Origin: Enoplolaimus lenunculus
Taxonomy: Eukaryota; Nematoda; Enoplea; Enoplida; Thoracostomopsidae
NCBI GenBank assembly: GCA_030248215.1
Contig: JASANG010003044.1
Coordinates: 1-64,000 of the forward strand
DNA length: 64,000 nucleotides
Direction: 5' to 3'
Part shown: positions 35,668 to 48,400 of the stretch, in pieces
Layout of the letters: every line of letters starts with the position of its first letter
Position numbering within the stretch: the stretch's first letter is position 1
The notes under the pieces: model-generated
The model's input: only the letters and a program-made list of their open reading frames with translations
Told to the model about the DNA's origin: nothing
The model's database searches: none
Made by a program: the position numbers and the translations under genes

Positions 35668-36460
35668 AATTATAGTGGTAACGGCGATGGAGGAATACAA
35701 GTTTCATACTACATTGAAACGAAATGTATTTTAGTATTGGAAATAGGCCGATGGGTTTGTGGGTCAAAATTTCCAAATTTTTTTCGACCGCGAGGAGTGA
35801 ATCACCCGCATTTCTTTATTATGCAATCAACGCCGTTACTTTTATGGCCTTTACGTTTGTTCGCACGATTGCGATTGAGTAAGATGTAAATTTAGACTAT
35901 TTATGTTTTTTGTGTAGGCTTTGGCTAACGCTTAGGCTTAAGAATATGCTTAATGCAGAATGTAAAATTACGGCCCTGAAAGTAACATTGACCACTAAAA
36001 TTACAACGATGACACCTTGGCGATGCAGTTGTTTAATGTATCCTGTCGACTTCCCGTCTAACTATTTATTAATATTATTTAACTGACAAATTTTAAGTAG
36101 ATACTCATGGGTCATTCAAATTTCGGCTCTATTTCTATTGACTCGAAGTAATCAAAAACGGATTTGTCTGACCATATTTTGAAACTGCATTTTTAACTCT
36201 GTGTAGCAGCTATCACAGAAATATTGTACTCAAACAAGCGAAATACGAAGCCTTGTTAACCTGAAATTCCTGGCACTAGGAAATATATATTGGTGGCTAC
36301 AGATACGGTAAATTTTTGTGTTCGCCATATTTATGTTGTGGTTAAATACGCACATGAGAGTATCACCCCGCGGTAATAAGTGCCACCCATAATTGAGAAT
36401 ATGTAGAAAGGTTTAAATTTGTGCAATGTATTGTATTTGACAATAGGGCAGTGATATGTA
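35668..36460. other. Intergenic with a family C remnant
   Basis: A worn family C right half lies at about 35905-35993 (GCTTAGGCTTAAGAATATGC then ACGGCCCTG). Nothing else is recognised. Confidence 0.4.
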
Positions 36461-36680
36461 CACTACAAAAAATGGTGAGTCAAATTGACTCCCTCCGAAA
36501 TAGGCTTTTCCGGACTACACAAACTGAGTCAAAGTTTGACTCCGCCGGAGTCAAATTCGAGTTAATGATTCGCTCAGTGAGTCAAATTTGACTCTGGCGG
36601 AGTCGAATTTTGACTCCGTTTGTGATTACGGAAAAGCCTATTTCGGGGAGGCTCAATTTGATTCACCATTTTTTGCAGTG
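36461..36680. mobile_element. Family A palindromic MITE
   Basis: The ends CACTACAAAAAATGGTGAG and CACCATTTTTTGCAGTG are inverted, and AAATAGGCTTTTCCGGAC is mirrored by GGAAAAGCCTATTTCGG. The centre holds GACTCCGCCGGAGTC palindromes. 220 bp, non-coding. Confidence 0.85.
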
Positions 36681-36887
36681 TATATACATTTATACAGTTG
36701 TTCAGCGTTAAAATACGATATCTCTTTCTACTCGATTTGACTGGCATTCTACCTGATCAATTAGTCGACTTATGTTTTAGGCTTATGCTTAGGCAGAAGA
36801 TTAGGCAGGCTAAAGGAAAATGATACTGTGTTGTGAGAGAGAATAGTGTGAGAGAACTAAAAAAAGTACCATTCTACCGACCGAAAT

Positions 36888-37059
36888 ATGAAAATTCCAC
36901 GCATGATGCAATTTTCAATTCTGTATACCGTTTTTTGCATGTCTTGTAGATTTTTCTCTTTTTTTCTTTGCTTATGAAAATTCCACGCATGATGCAATTT
37001 TCAATTCTGTATACCGTTTTTTGCATGTCTTGTAGATTTTTCTCTTTTTTTCTTTGCTT
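36888..37059. repeat. 86-bp direct tandem duplication
   Basis: 36888-36973 and 36974-37059 are essentially identical by eye, beginning ATGAAAATTCCACGCATGAT and ending TTTTTCTTTGCTT. Such identity implies a very recent duplication or an assembly artefact. Confidence 0.9.
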
Positions 37060-37651
37060 TGAGGTAGAATTTGAAAACGTTTCAGACGGTTTTACCTGCT
37101 CCCATACGTTGCAGAACCTAAAACAAACTTTAAAATGTTGCAATGTTGCTTGTTTTATTTTTTCTCGTAATTTGATCCGCGCCTGAAGTTCTTCTTGTTG
37201 ATAGAAAATACCAGAGAATTCAGCTTTCAGTTACGAAAATTTTTTTGCTTCGAATTATCAATTGGTGAGACATTCAGTGCCTGGAGCCAGCGGATTCTTG
37301 AATATAGAACACGTTTAAGATATTAATTCTGCAATTATTTAACCATAATCCTAAATATATTGCTGAACCATTAAAAGATCCTGCTCCAGAGAAGAAAGTG
37401 GATCTAGAGAGAGCCAATGGAACTGTATTGCGCTGACATCATTTAGTGTCAGCTAGAGGCAAGCAAAAATATTACATTACGGTGAGCTAAGGTTTTGCAC
37501 ACTTGCCATTTTATGTTACATGTCAAAGCAAACACATCTGAGGCCAGGTTAGGATTAAACTTACCATAATTTACATAGCGCGGTCAGAAAAATAGGCAAT
37601 GATTTAGCCCAAATTGTATAGATGTGTATATTCTTACGATCTTGATTATAT

Positions 37652-37664
<13 letters not shown>

Positions 37665-37738
<74 letters not shown>
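37665..37738. repeat. (TA)n microsatellite, about 37 units
   Basis: Uninterrupted TA dinucleotides over about 74 bp, preceded by a short TACA run. Confidence 0.95.
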
Positions 37739-37739
<1 letters not shown>

Positions 37740-38550
37740 AGGTTCCAACGGAATTCCGATTCCGGCTAAAATTCCAAAAAAGGTTGGTTCCGATTCCGAT
37801 TCTGACTGGCTTCCATTCCAATGCCGGGATTGCTATTTTTCAGTTGTGAGTTTCTAAGCTTATTGAACTTAAATTTTGCCTATTTTTCGTTGGTTTGCAA
37901 ATCTGTTTCTTTTCTTAGTAAGCATTCTCAGTAGCAGAGTAAATTATTCCGCTGATTGTCAAAATGTAACTGCTATTGAAAACTCTAAGCTCTACCTTTA
38001 AACGAATAACAAAATCGAAACTTAAAATTCTACTTCATAGCGTCAAACAGTAACGTTAGCCACACTAGTTCTGAAATATAGCTAGATATTTGGTTCAACA
38101 GCATCCTTACTGTAATGAAAACGACCCTCCATTGAATTGGTTAATCTTCAAAAATCTGGTTCCTACTATTTATGATTTTATAAGACTTCATATTTAAAGA
38201 TTTGAAATGCTCAAAATGCTTAACTGCATTTAAGCTTAAAGCCAAGTTGTTCCTGTGCTTTGAGAATTGACAGGCTGGTCTAAGAATTAGCAGGCCTCCA
38301 TTAATATTATAAAGTTACAGGTTAGTAGATCTCTAATACAGTCAGCTTGTAAACAATTTTTACTGAAACTGTGAACAATACAGACAAACATACTGCAACA
38401 AGAAGTCAACAGTAATACACTTTAATTTCTGATATGATTACGAAAACGTAAATTCCGATTCCTATTCCGATTCCGGTTCCGACAAAAACAATTTGATTCC
38501 GATTCCGATTCCGCTTCCGAGAAATTTACTTCCGATTGGAATTCTGATAT
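37739..38550. repeat. TTCCGA-rich element flanks, possibly family D-related
   Basis: The left end has GGAATTCCGATTCCGGC and TTCCGATTCCGATTCTGAC. The right end has repeated TTCCGATTCCGATTCCG up to 38548. The interior (37850-38430) is AT-rich with no gene. The GGAATTCC start recalls family D, but the hexamer differs. Confidence 0.45.
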
Positions 38551-39394
38551 ATATAATATATATTTATAAGTAAATATAAATATATATAAATTATACGATT
38601 AAATCTATTTTTTAATAAAATCGTCAAAGTGTCAGTAAACATTAATGTATATTTTTACTCTCAAAAAAGACTTTTTTATTACTTTGCTTGCATTAATGTT
38701 GAAAAATCAAGTTAAAATCGGCCGGCGTTTGACGCGACATCCACTTAAAATACATGCTTACCATAACATATTTTACTTGGTGACATTGAAATTTTTTGTA
38801 ACAAAAAATATCTTAATTTAGAAATTTATAAATTATTTTTTATTAATTAAGATAACCCAGTGGTATGCTTAGTTTGATACTTTCCAAAAACATTTTCATT
38901 TTAAATGATTTCCATTCATATTTTCACGTTTTCGTTGTGTTTGTAGCTTTTAAATCTTAAAAATTTAAGAGTAAATGACAATTTTACCAGAATTGTGTGT
39001 TCAACTGTGTTAGTGTTTTTTATATGATACAAACACAAGTGTAGATCGTTTTAAATCGGTGTATCCGCAGTTGAACCAAATTACTTTTGCTATTGGTAAG
39101 GTGAATTTGGCATCTTGTATTGAAATCATTATTTCCCACAGTAAAATTCTCAGTGTTTAACGCTTTTGGAGTTTAAAAAAACTACTGTTGTCGAAATTAA
39201 CGGTTGAAAACTTTTGAAAATCGATCAGGGTTTTTTATTCATTCATTTTTCAATGTTTTGAACATCTACGGCAATATCTGGTATGGCAGCGCTTTAAAAA
39301 ATTTTATCATAACACAAGGTGCTTATCGCTCTTTTGTTTCTATGTTTGGAAAATTCTTTCTCGACAATAAGTCCCGACAGTTTGTTCGTGACTC
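38551..39394. other. Very AT-rich intergenic sequence
   Basis: TATATA-rich at 38550-38600, otherwise featureless. No supported gene. Confidence 0.4.
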
Positions 39395-39598
39395 GGCCTA
39401 CGTAAAGAAATGGGGCGGAACAGTATATATTATAAGCACCTTCCTAAGCCTAAGGCTAAGCCTAAGCGTAAGAATGAGAACATTCCTAAGCCTAAGCGTA
39501 AGCCTAAGCCTAAGCGTAGGCCTAAGCCCAAGCCTAAGCAGAAAAATTCTATTCTAGTCTCACAGAAAAACGTTCCTCCCCTGATCTTTACATGGGCC
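39395..39598. mobile_element. Family C MITE, longest CCTAAG array
   Basis: GGCCTACGTAAAGAAATGGG at the left and CCCCTGATCTTTACATGGGCC at the right. Between them are about 15 CCTAAG hexamers with variants such as CGTAAG, i.e. TTAGGC on the other strand. The Lys-Pro-rich peptide read here simply translates the hexamer. Confidence 0.85.
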
Positions 39599-39601
39599 CC
39601 T

Positions 39602-40295
39602 GATTCGTACCTGAAAAACTTGTTTGCGGGAAAAGTCGTCCCCAGTAAATTTGTCTCGAAAAATTCGCCCCCCAATTCGTTTCCGAAAGCTGGTCCCCAA
39701 AAATTCGTCCGCGATAATTCATTCCTGAAAAAATTTTCGTCTGCAGCGACCTAAGAAAAATTTGCTGTTTAATAAAATGTGAAAACAGATCTATTGAAAA
39801 ACATTTATGTAACAATACAAAAAAATCTGGAAAATTTTTGCTTGAAAATTTGGAATTTTCACAAACGAGCGAATTTCGCCTTCCCCTTTAACGGTGCAAC
39901 AAACGCCAAACAAGAAATAGCTTATATCCATATAGCAAAGCAACGTCATCTGGTTAACATGCGCTGCAAAAAATATTACATCAAATTGACTCTCTCCGAA
40001 ATAAGCTCTACGGGACTGCACAAACTTAGTCAAATTGGACTCCGCCAGAATCAAATCCGAGTCACTGAGTCGCACGTTTGACTCTGGCGGAAGCCAATTT
40101 GACTCAGTTAGTGTAGTCCCGTATACAGCTTATTTCGGGCAGAGCCAATTTGACTCAACATTTAGTGCAGAGTGTCATTATCACTGTTGTATGTCTGACA
40201 ATTGAACATGATGTTAAATACTTTAGCGTAAATTTTTGAGCGGACGAATTATCGCGAACGAATTGTAGGAGGCGAATTGCCGGGAACGAATCTTT
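39602..40295. repeat. Foldback-like segment bracketed by inverted AATTCGTCC motifs
   Basis: 39630-39740 repeats AATTCGTCC-type motifs (AAAAATTCGTCCGCGATAAT). 40238-40295 repeats them inverted (GGACGAATTATCGCGAACGA). The two blocks enclose 500 bp that include a family A element, suggesting an old foldback element. Confidence 0.5.
39962..40174. mobile_element. Family A palindromic MITE, diverged
   Basis: GCTGCAAAAAATATTAC, CAAATTGACTCTCTCCGAAA and GACTCCGCCAGAATC at the left are mirrored by GACTCTGGCGGAAG and CCAATTTGACTC at the right. Confidence 0.7.
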
Positions 40296-40297
40296 TG

Positions 40298-40745
40298 TAC
40301 TGTATTGACCTGTGTAAGAGGGGTGGACTGATATTTATTTGGCCGTTCCAGAGGGTACCCCCCTTTGTTATTCGGTTACGGCCTGTTATTTATTTTTAAC
40401 CCATGCTCCGCCGCCCTTCGTTACTGATATATATCCGGCACTGCAACTATCCGTTGAATTAAACGTATATTTGTCTCGTTTCAATAGTTTGAGCGATAAT
40501 AAAAGGTTATACTTAGGAATTTACTTTCAAAATTTAAGTACGCTTTAAAGTTTCGAACTCAAATTATTTGGTCCTGGAGTCATTTATGTGCTACAATTAG
40601 GGTTACTTGACATTTATGGACTCTAATTAGGGTTTAGGGACTCTATCCGCTTACGGACTCTTATTAGGAATACGGACCTTATTGATTCGGACCCAAAATG
40701 GGGACCCCTCTTATTACTCCCCCTTTTATTCGGGTCAATACAGTA
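40298..40745. mobile_element. Family B MITE, reverse orientation
   Basis: TACTGTATTGACCTGTGTAA at the left and TTCGGGTCAATACAGTA at the right. 448 bp, with all interior landmarks in reverse order. Confidence 0.8.
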
Positions 40746-41696
40746 TGGCCTTAACTTCATATTTACAATGCCGGTATCGGTCAGCGTTATTTCTTATCAA
40801 ATATGACATCGTTAATACGAAACATACACCGAAAACACTAGTGTTTATATAAGATTTTAGACATAACACTTGAAACTATTTATAGACCGATTTGATTTGT
40901 ATCGTCTATTGTTTAAGCAATTGACCAGTATATACTAACAGAAACAGTTTTTTTAATTTTGTTTAGAGCTCAAAAACGATTCTTATAGGAACGAACGTAT
41001 ATGGTTTTACCATTACGCGTATGTTTGTAAATAATTTCAAAAGTACTGCAAATGGGTGACATGAACAAAACTACTAAAAATAGGCTGAGGTTTAGTCCTA
41101 TGCTCAGGCTTACACTAGGTTAAATAAGCTTACGATTTAAGATTAAGGATACATTTGTCTTCCATCAAATCACATTGTGAGGCAGAAGTAAAACCAGTAG
41201 CCGTATTTCTCTGTGATTGCGAATCTTCTAAGATTAAACGTTTTAGACTACACTAAATTTCAAGCAGTAACGCATGCGATTCATAACATTTTTCAAGAAC
41301 TTTTGAAATACTTCCAATCTAGTGATGTCTGTATTAGTGATTCAAGATGTCCTTGTTGGAGAAACATCTTTAACCGATACCTTTGTTGTTGGAGAATCCT
41401 GAAACTTTGTCCGTAACCAGGTTTAACTCAAAATAATGCCTAAAATTTTGGCATGTCAGATTGTACCTAGGGGAAGTGTATGTATATATAAACAATTGTA
41501 TAACGAATGCCTATTAACTATCTTGTTCCATAATATACATGTCGTAGATCCATTCTGCTATTCAGGCCAATTGCTAGTTGGCCAGGGCCAATTTGCTATT
41601 CGAAGCAGATCCGAGCATGACCTAGGCTAAATAGCGATTGTGAGATGTCACAAAACAACAGTGATGTTAGACCAACGCTTATTGGTAACTACTGCA
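40746..41696. other. Intergenic, nothing firm
   Basis: A weak TTAGGC-like spot (GGCTGAGGTTTAGTCC) lies at 41083-41120. Short frames have no recognisable feature. Confidence 0.35.
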
Positions 41697-42128
41697 ACTG
41701 TAGTGACCGGAAAAAAGGGGGAAGGGATTATAAAACGGAGGTACCCGTTTTGAGTCCCAATCAATAGACCTCCGTATCCCTAATAAGAGTCCGTAAGCTA
41801 AACCATAATCAGAGCTTATAAATGTCAATTATCCCAAATTGTAGTGCATAAATGACTCCAGCACAAATACAGTTGAGTTCGAAACTTTAAAGCTTACTTA
41901 GTTTTGAAAATACATTGCTAAGTATGACGTTGCATTATCGCTCAAGGTTTTGATACAAGAGAAATAAAAACGTTTAATTAAACGGATAGTTGCAATACCG
42001 GATATATATCATTAATGAAGGGCAGGATAAAAAATTAACAACAGTCTGTAAACCGAATAACAGGAAGGAAACCCTCCGGCGAGGACAAATAAATATCAGA
42101 CCCTCGTCTTATTCGGGTCACTACAGTA
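41697..42128. mobile_element. Family B MITE
   Basis: ACTGTAGTGACCGGAAAAAA at the left and TCGGGTCACTACAGTA at the right. 432 bp. Confidence 0.75.
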
Positions 42129-42482
42129 AATAAGCATTAATGTTTATCTAAGAAATGCACAGAAGGAAAAAATACATAACTGGTTATTGATTGCAACTCA
42201 GTCGCATTTGCTAACGGTTACTAAAACGCACATTTCGCAATTTTGATCTTCGAAGCAAGTAAATATTACGCAACATTTTTAAAACAATATTATTTAGATA
42301 TTTAAAGGCGAAAAAGTAAAAGTTAAAAGTATAAAGTTACGTAAGTCGAACGTTACTAATCGGCTTTACTGCAAACGAAACATATCAATTGCATCCGGAA
42401 TCTGCGATGAGTTACGAAACTTAATATTTACTTACTGAAATTTTTGGCATTCAGTATGATAGTAAAAAGTTTATAGGTAAAC

Positions 42483-42677
42483 CGACCAATGCTACTTTTA
42501 GAGGCGTAACCGTAGATTAAGCGTTTCCCCTAGCCTAAGCCTGCTTGCAAAAGAGCGTTCCTAATCGTAAGCCTAAGCCTAAGCCTAAGTCTAAGCACAA
42601 AAATGTAATCTAAAATGTAACCATACTCTTTATAAGACTCAACAGAAACCTGGACGTACCTAAAAGTAACATGGGCC
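42483..42677. mobile_element. Family C MITE, diverged ends
   Basis: The interior has CGTAAGCCTAAGCCTAAGCC. The right end reads AGTAACATGGGCC and the left end GACCAATGCTACTTT. Confidence 0.65.
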
Positions 42678-45489
42678 GGTGAACCAATAACGTATAGATC
42701 TTTAGACGTTAAATTTACGCTTAGTCCCTTCGAGCACTGAATCATTCATCTATGTACTTCCAGTTGTACCCTTGTAAGCGCGTCTTTTTTACCGCTGTTT
42801 CATGCAATGAAATATCGAAACTGCAACATGCAAAGTTTCGATCCAGGGTGTGAATCAAGTTATACGTTTAGTTATTTCGAAATTAAAACCCATCTAAAAT
42901 ATATTTTTAATAACTTAAATTTTAACTATACGTTCCGCTACATGGTACGTTATGAGCCCGTAAAAACCCAGGCATAATACCAGTATTTTGATCTTTCCAA
43001 ATGTTGATTACGGCGCCGGAAAGCATATATGTCCAAGAGGGTGCAATGGGTCGCCTTGGATAATACACAGGGCCAGCGTTAGAACAGTCACTTACCTCCA
43101 AAAAAGACTAAGGGGTCAATAAAACGCGTCACAGCTCTATAATTTCGTGGTCAGCGAAAACAGATTTTGTTTGTCAAGAGCCGGGTTTCAAGGGTTGCGC
43201 CTTCCCAATTGGGGGGGATTTGCGTTGCGTTTCCGCCGGCACTGGTACACGAGGAATTTCCATATAGGTATGTGTAGTAAAAATGTGTTTCAAATCGGAA
43301 ATCGGGCGTTGTAGCAGCGTTGAAATTTGTTTCACTAAAATACATACTTGAGGTATTCTACAGAACATTCTGCTGGCGCTTAATGGTGCATTTTTTGTTT
43401 GAACCAAGAGTTGAGACCAAAATGTCCATGTATCATAAATCTGAAAAAATTTACAATCACAAGAATTCATGAAAAATTTATATATATAATAAAGACGCGA
43501 ATTTCAAAAGCAATTGGCTATCTATAGATAGTCTTCACTTATATAAGACACAAACTGAAACATCTTTACTCTTTCGAGCTCTTAAGCTTTGTCAGCTGCG
43601 CTTCTCGCTTTTTTAGCTGTAACATTATATATAAGCTCTGTTTTTTCTGACGCGGTCTGCTGTTTGTACATTTTTTCACTCTTTACGTCTTCCTATTGGC
43701 CCAAGCTGACATTCTGGCAAAGCCAAACAGAACATATTGACTACACCGTAGGTTTTTGCCAAGAGATAAAGCCATATGAAAGTTTCCGCATTCTAAGTTC
43801 GTTTCTGTTAGACAACGACGCTGCGTCCGTAAAGCGTCGTTCACGATTGGTCAATCTTGTATATTTAAGACTGTTTCGGTGCTTGCACCGACCAATCAAA
43901 ATTTCGTCGTGGGCCATCTGCAACATAGTTTCGTTTTTGAGAGAACCTCTGTAGGGCATGACAGTTATGCGTGTAAACAGGTTTTTCTACCTGTGAAATT
44001 ATCTACGGTGTCGTTACTAACTGTCTCGTTTTTGAATCAGGGTTATTATTTTTAAGAAGATTGAGCAAGTTCAAAATTTCACGACGACAACGTACACGCC
44101 CATAATTCTTGCAAAATCACATTGACTGAGGCGCAGAGACACGCGAGAACAGCGATATCTGGGGTGTCAGTACACACCCCTAGAGATATATAAAGATGTG
44201 TCGCTGACACTCCTAAAAACGCACCAAAGCGGCATTTCGTAATGGAACTTAGACCGTTTAATGCAAAAAACGTTGGCGATTTGCTCGTTTGGCTCGCTAG
44301 ATTTGTAATCCACTCTGCACCTCTTTTACCTCTTAATTCCTCACCGAAGGTTGGATTTATTACCGCATCGGCTCAAACCGATACCGCTACGGCGCTGTTT
44401 GAACACATGTAGAAAAGAATCGTTTGCCAGTCCTGGAGCTGCCTTAAACGTATTAAATGTTTAGTTCGCTTGCTTGTCGTGAATGCAATGAAAACTATAT
44501 AATTATATAATTACTTTTTCATCATTAACCTTATCAAATTGTGATAAGTGCTACACTTATTTTGGTAGGCATAGACTTTAAAATTTCAACGTTTAATAGG
44601 GTTCTTGTTTTTATCGTTTCAAAGATCATTTTGGAGCAGCGTTTTTATAACATTTTCACTGTAACATTATTAATAATCGGCGATTAATCTGAAGTAAAAA
44701 TTAATTGGTGAAAAAACACAACGTTCATATTAACTTTAAGATGATATTTGAATTTTGTCTTTTTAGTCGCAAAAGTTGTAAACGTCCACTGCAAACCGAT
44801 CATAGGTCCTACACACAGCTTAGAGTAACGCTCACAGATATGTGAGGATTGCTAGTTTCTTTATGTTCTGTGTGAGTTCCAAATTCGCCACGTTTTGAAC
44901 CATGTGGCAAACAGTCGTTGTTTTAGAATATAAAAATATCTAGTGTTTTTAAAATTAATTTCCAGGTTAAATATACGCTGGACACCGTCTGCCTTTATAC
45001 TTTGCTGGGAACCATCTTTATCGCTGATATTCGTGTCATTTTTGCTACATTGTTCTGTATACACATAAGCAGTCTATGTCTAACACGAACGCTAGTATAA
45101 ACCACCATATTACCTATTTCCATGTCACTCTAGAATCTGAGGAGACCCACCAACTAATAATAAAACTCGTAACTGGTTAATAGAATGCCGCAGGCTAATG
45201 CTACACTATTTGTGCTCTGTTCTATATATATTGGCTGTTACTGTTATAAAGTTTTTTACTTTTAGTTTAATGGTGGACATCTGGTTCTATAAGTTGTTTC
45301 GACCTCGGCCAAGGTCAATTTCTAGCGTGTTCCACGCTGTAAGATAAATAGAATTTTGCGAAAATTGAAAAAATTCAAGTCTTTAACCGCAAAGCTGTCT
45401 TATATTAATTATAATAGTATCTTAAGCTTACATTTCGCAAAATGTACTGTGTGCTACCCAACTGATTTAAGAGCTATCAAATATTGATA
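42678..45489. other. Long intergenic stretch without a supported gene
   Basis: On the minus strand, 43440-43348 looks like a 93-base segment between a TTTTTTCAG acceptor and a GTATGT donor, but I do not recognise the peptide and it joins to nothing. A near-palindrome (GGGGTGT-CAGT-ACACACCCC) lies at 44160-44190. The frames at 43589-43954 are unsupported. Confidence 0.35.
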
Positions 45490-48400
45490 ATGAAAGAAAC
45501 TTTAAAATATTCTCGTAATCTGCCTTCACAGAATTTTACCGAAAATGCTGGTTCAGGTACTGAGATCTGTGAGGCACCCGCTCCATACCGGTTATTTCCA
45601 TCGGTTCGGCTTGGAATTGCCCTGCTTTTGTTTCTTGGCAACATCGTAAACGGCATCACATTTCACAGTTTAGAGCTTGGGATTGCATGTATGGTCAACT
45701 CAACTGAACCGAACAACGATCGCGTGATGGAGAGTAATGGATCGAAACTTACGACTCGAGCTACAGGTAGGACTGCCAACAAAGACGGATTTAAATGTCA
45801 TACCCAAAGATCGATTCTCAGTTCAGACCAGAACATATATAAAGTTTGTATTGCATTTGAATATAAATAGAAGTTTTTTTACTTAAATTCCAGAATTTTA
45901 TTCTAAAACCCGTTAAAATGTTTTTCGCTAACTATCCATAAATTCCAAAAAGGTTTTATCGCATCATCTCTCTACTTGTATGCGCATGGCTCTGTTTAGA
46001 TGTTCCTCAGACAACAAAGCCTCGTACAATTGGACCGAACAGATATAACTTCGTGTAAAAGACGTTTCACAGAAAATGTTAAAAATGGTTTTTTCTTGTC
46101 TCTGCCGAACTTTTGGAACAGGATATGTCCTTCTATTTTTGCCCGCGGTGAATTTTACTTTTAGATATTGGTCAAGACTATCAAGGCTCATACGGCTGGG
46201 ATCGCAGTCGGCAATCTTTGGTACTTTCTGCGTACGCATTTGGAGCGATTCCGTTTTTGTTCGTTGGCAGCCTTGTAATCAACGTTTGTGGCAACAAATA
46301 TCCGTTCATCGCTGGGCTGGTTGTCAGCTCTGTCACTCTGGGTGTGTTGCCGTTGCTTACAAACTTAAGCTGGATCGGTCTGTTTGTGATTCGATTTATT
46401 CAAGGTTAGACATTTTTTGGTATTTTTATTACTAATCCTTAATACTATTCGATGCAAGGACGCTCTCAAACGAGACGCCTAGTAAAAGTGCCGCAGTCCC
46501 AACAGGCGTAAGAATGACCTTATATCTAACTTTAAGCCTAAGCCTACAAAAATACTCTTAACCTTAAGCTTACTCTATTGTAGTCCCGCAGAAAAAGGAT
46601 CCGTTTTTGATCTTTACATGGGCCGCAATTGCTATGGCGGTTACCAAAACCAAAATCCTGGTTACGTTTATAATTGGCGGCTGCAATATTTGTTACAGTA
46701 TCAGGCGTATTGGGGGATTTTCATGTATCTATATAGATCAACCGAATGAAAAGCAAAGTGACCAAACACTCAGTGTTTCGATTGGTCAGAAAAATAAATT
46801 TACATTGAACTACAAATTTTATGATGAAAATACGCTGCAAAAAACGGTGCATCCTACACAAACTGATTCAAATTCGCCTCGGACAGAGTTAATTTCGGTT
46901 CACTGAGTCGGACCTGTGACTCTGGTGGAGTCGTACTTGACTCACTTTGTGTAGTCCCGCGGAACCTATTGCAGAGAAACTCAATTTGATTCACCCTCAT
47001 CATTTTTGCTGTGTATTGCCTGCATAGTAAGGTAGTGTCCTTTGTGTAAGCTTTAAGTTTGTACCTGAACTTACCTGCGTTAGCGCTCTGCTTTGAAAAA
47101 CAACCCAGTATAGTTTCGACACTGCCCTTACTTTACTTATAGGGGTGTCCCGTTTTTGCACCGGACTGTTATTTTAGGCGTGAGACTGCGTCATTGATTG
47201 ACTTTTCTACAACCCCTACATTTATACTTAGGCTTTACGCTTTGTCTTCGGCTTTAGTCTTGGGTTTCGTCGTGGGCTTCAGTTGAGAAATGTCGAAGCA
47301 TACGTCTAAATCTTTGTCTAATCTTTGTGTCCAATCGTACGACTAAATCTGCTCGTACAAACTCTTATATGTGTTGGTAAGTTTATAAATGCCAAAGGCT
47401 CGAATAAAAAAATCCTAATTGCCTACTTTAGGCTCAACCGCTAACTTGAACTGGCCATCTGTTCTTGTCGCATCGAACATTTGGTCCGCAGCGTCTGAAC
47501 AAAATCTGTTCGTTTCGCTTGCGATCTCTGGCAACAAGTTAGGCGCATTTCTGGCCAACGCAATCAATGGACACTTTTGCTCGCTGGACAGCGGTCATGA
47601 TAGCGCGTTTGCGACGATAGGATTAGGACTTGATGCAAATCAAACTTGGCAATATTCGTTTTATTTGTATTCACTGTTCGCCGCTGTAATTGCGTTGCTT
47701 TGGCTCGTTTTTTACGTCGACGATCCATCACAAGCATGTCATATTTCTGATCGTGAGCTGAAATACCTTACACAAACTCGTCGCGGGTCGCAAGAGCCGG
47801 CAATTTCAGACCTTAAACCGTGCCAGAATGGGCCAAAACATCCTCACGCTAATTCCGACAGCTTTCTGGGCAAAATTCAAACTAAGCTGAACACAGCGCA
47901 GCGAAGCAGTATCTCTGATATTCCTTGGCGGCGTCTATTTACCTCTCGTCATGTATGGGTTATATTTATAGCTCACGCAAGCAATTCGTATTGGTTCTAC
48001 GCGTTCGTTAGCTATTTACCATCGTTCTACAAAGAAGTTCTTGGATTGTCTCCGTCTGCAAACGGTTTATTCAGTTCACTTGGATCTATTTCACAATTAC
48101 TAGGCTACATTGTTTGCAGTTGTATTTCGTTACGCTGCACTAAACACTTGATGAACTCACTGAAGCGAATTGTACGCGTAAAATTGAATGGTGCAAGTAA
48201 AAATGCGAAAATCATTTCAAAATCTAACAACTGCACTAATGGCTCCGGCAAATCTTGCGCCGGTTCGAACAAACAAAATCACGATAAAGACGCAACTTGT
48301 GCGGTTAGGGTTTACACGTTCATTTGTGGGGTTTTACCCTCAATATTTATGTCTCTTATGGCACTGGCAGAAGCTTACTATCCTCACGATTCTAGCAATT

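Noticed and set aside
39395-39598. Interstitial telomere or chromosome end
   Set aside because: The TTAGGC-like hexamers lie between inverted element ends and recur in at least ten dispersed copies, so they belong to an element and not to a telomere.
39410-39754. Lys/Pro-rich frame (KPKPKR-type)
   Set aside because: It translates the CCTAAG hexamers of a family C element.
43348-43440. Exon-like minus-strand segment with good AG and GT borders
   Set aside because: The peptide is not recognised, flanking segments do not join to it, and single exon-like stretches are common by chance.
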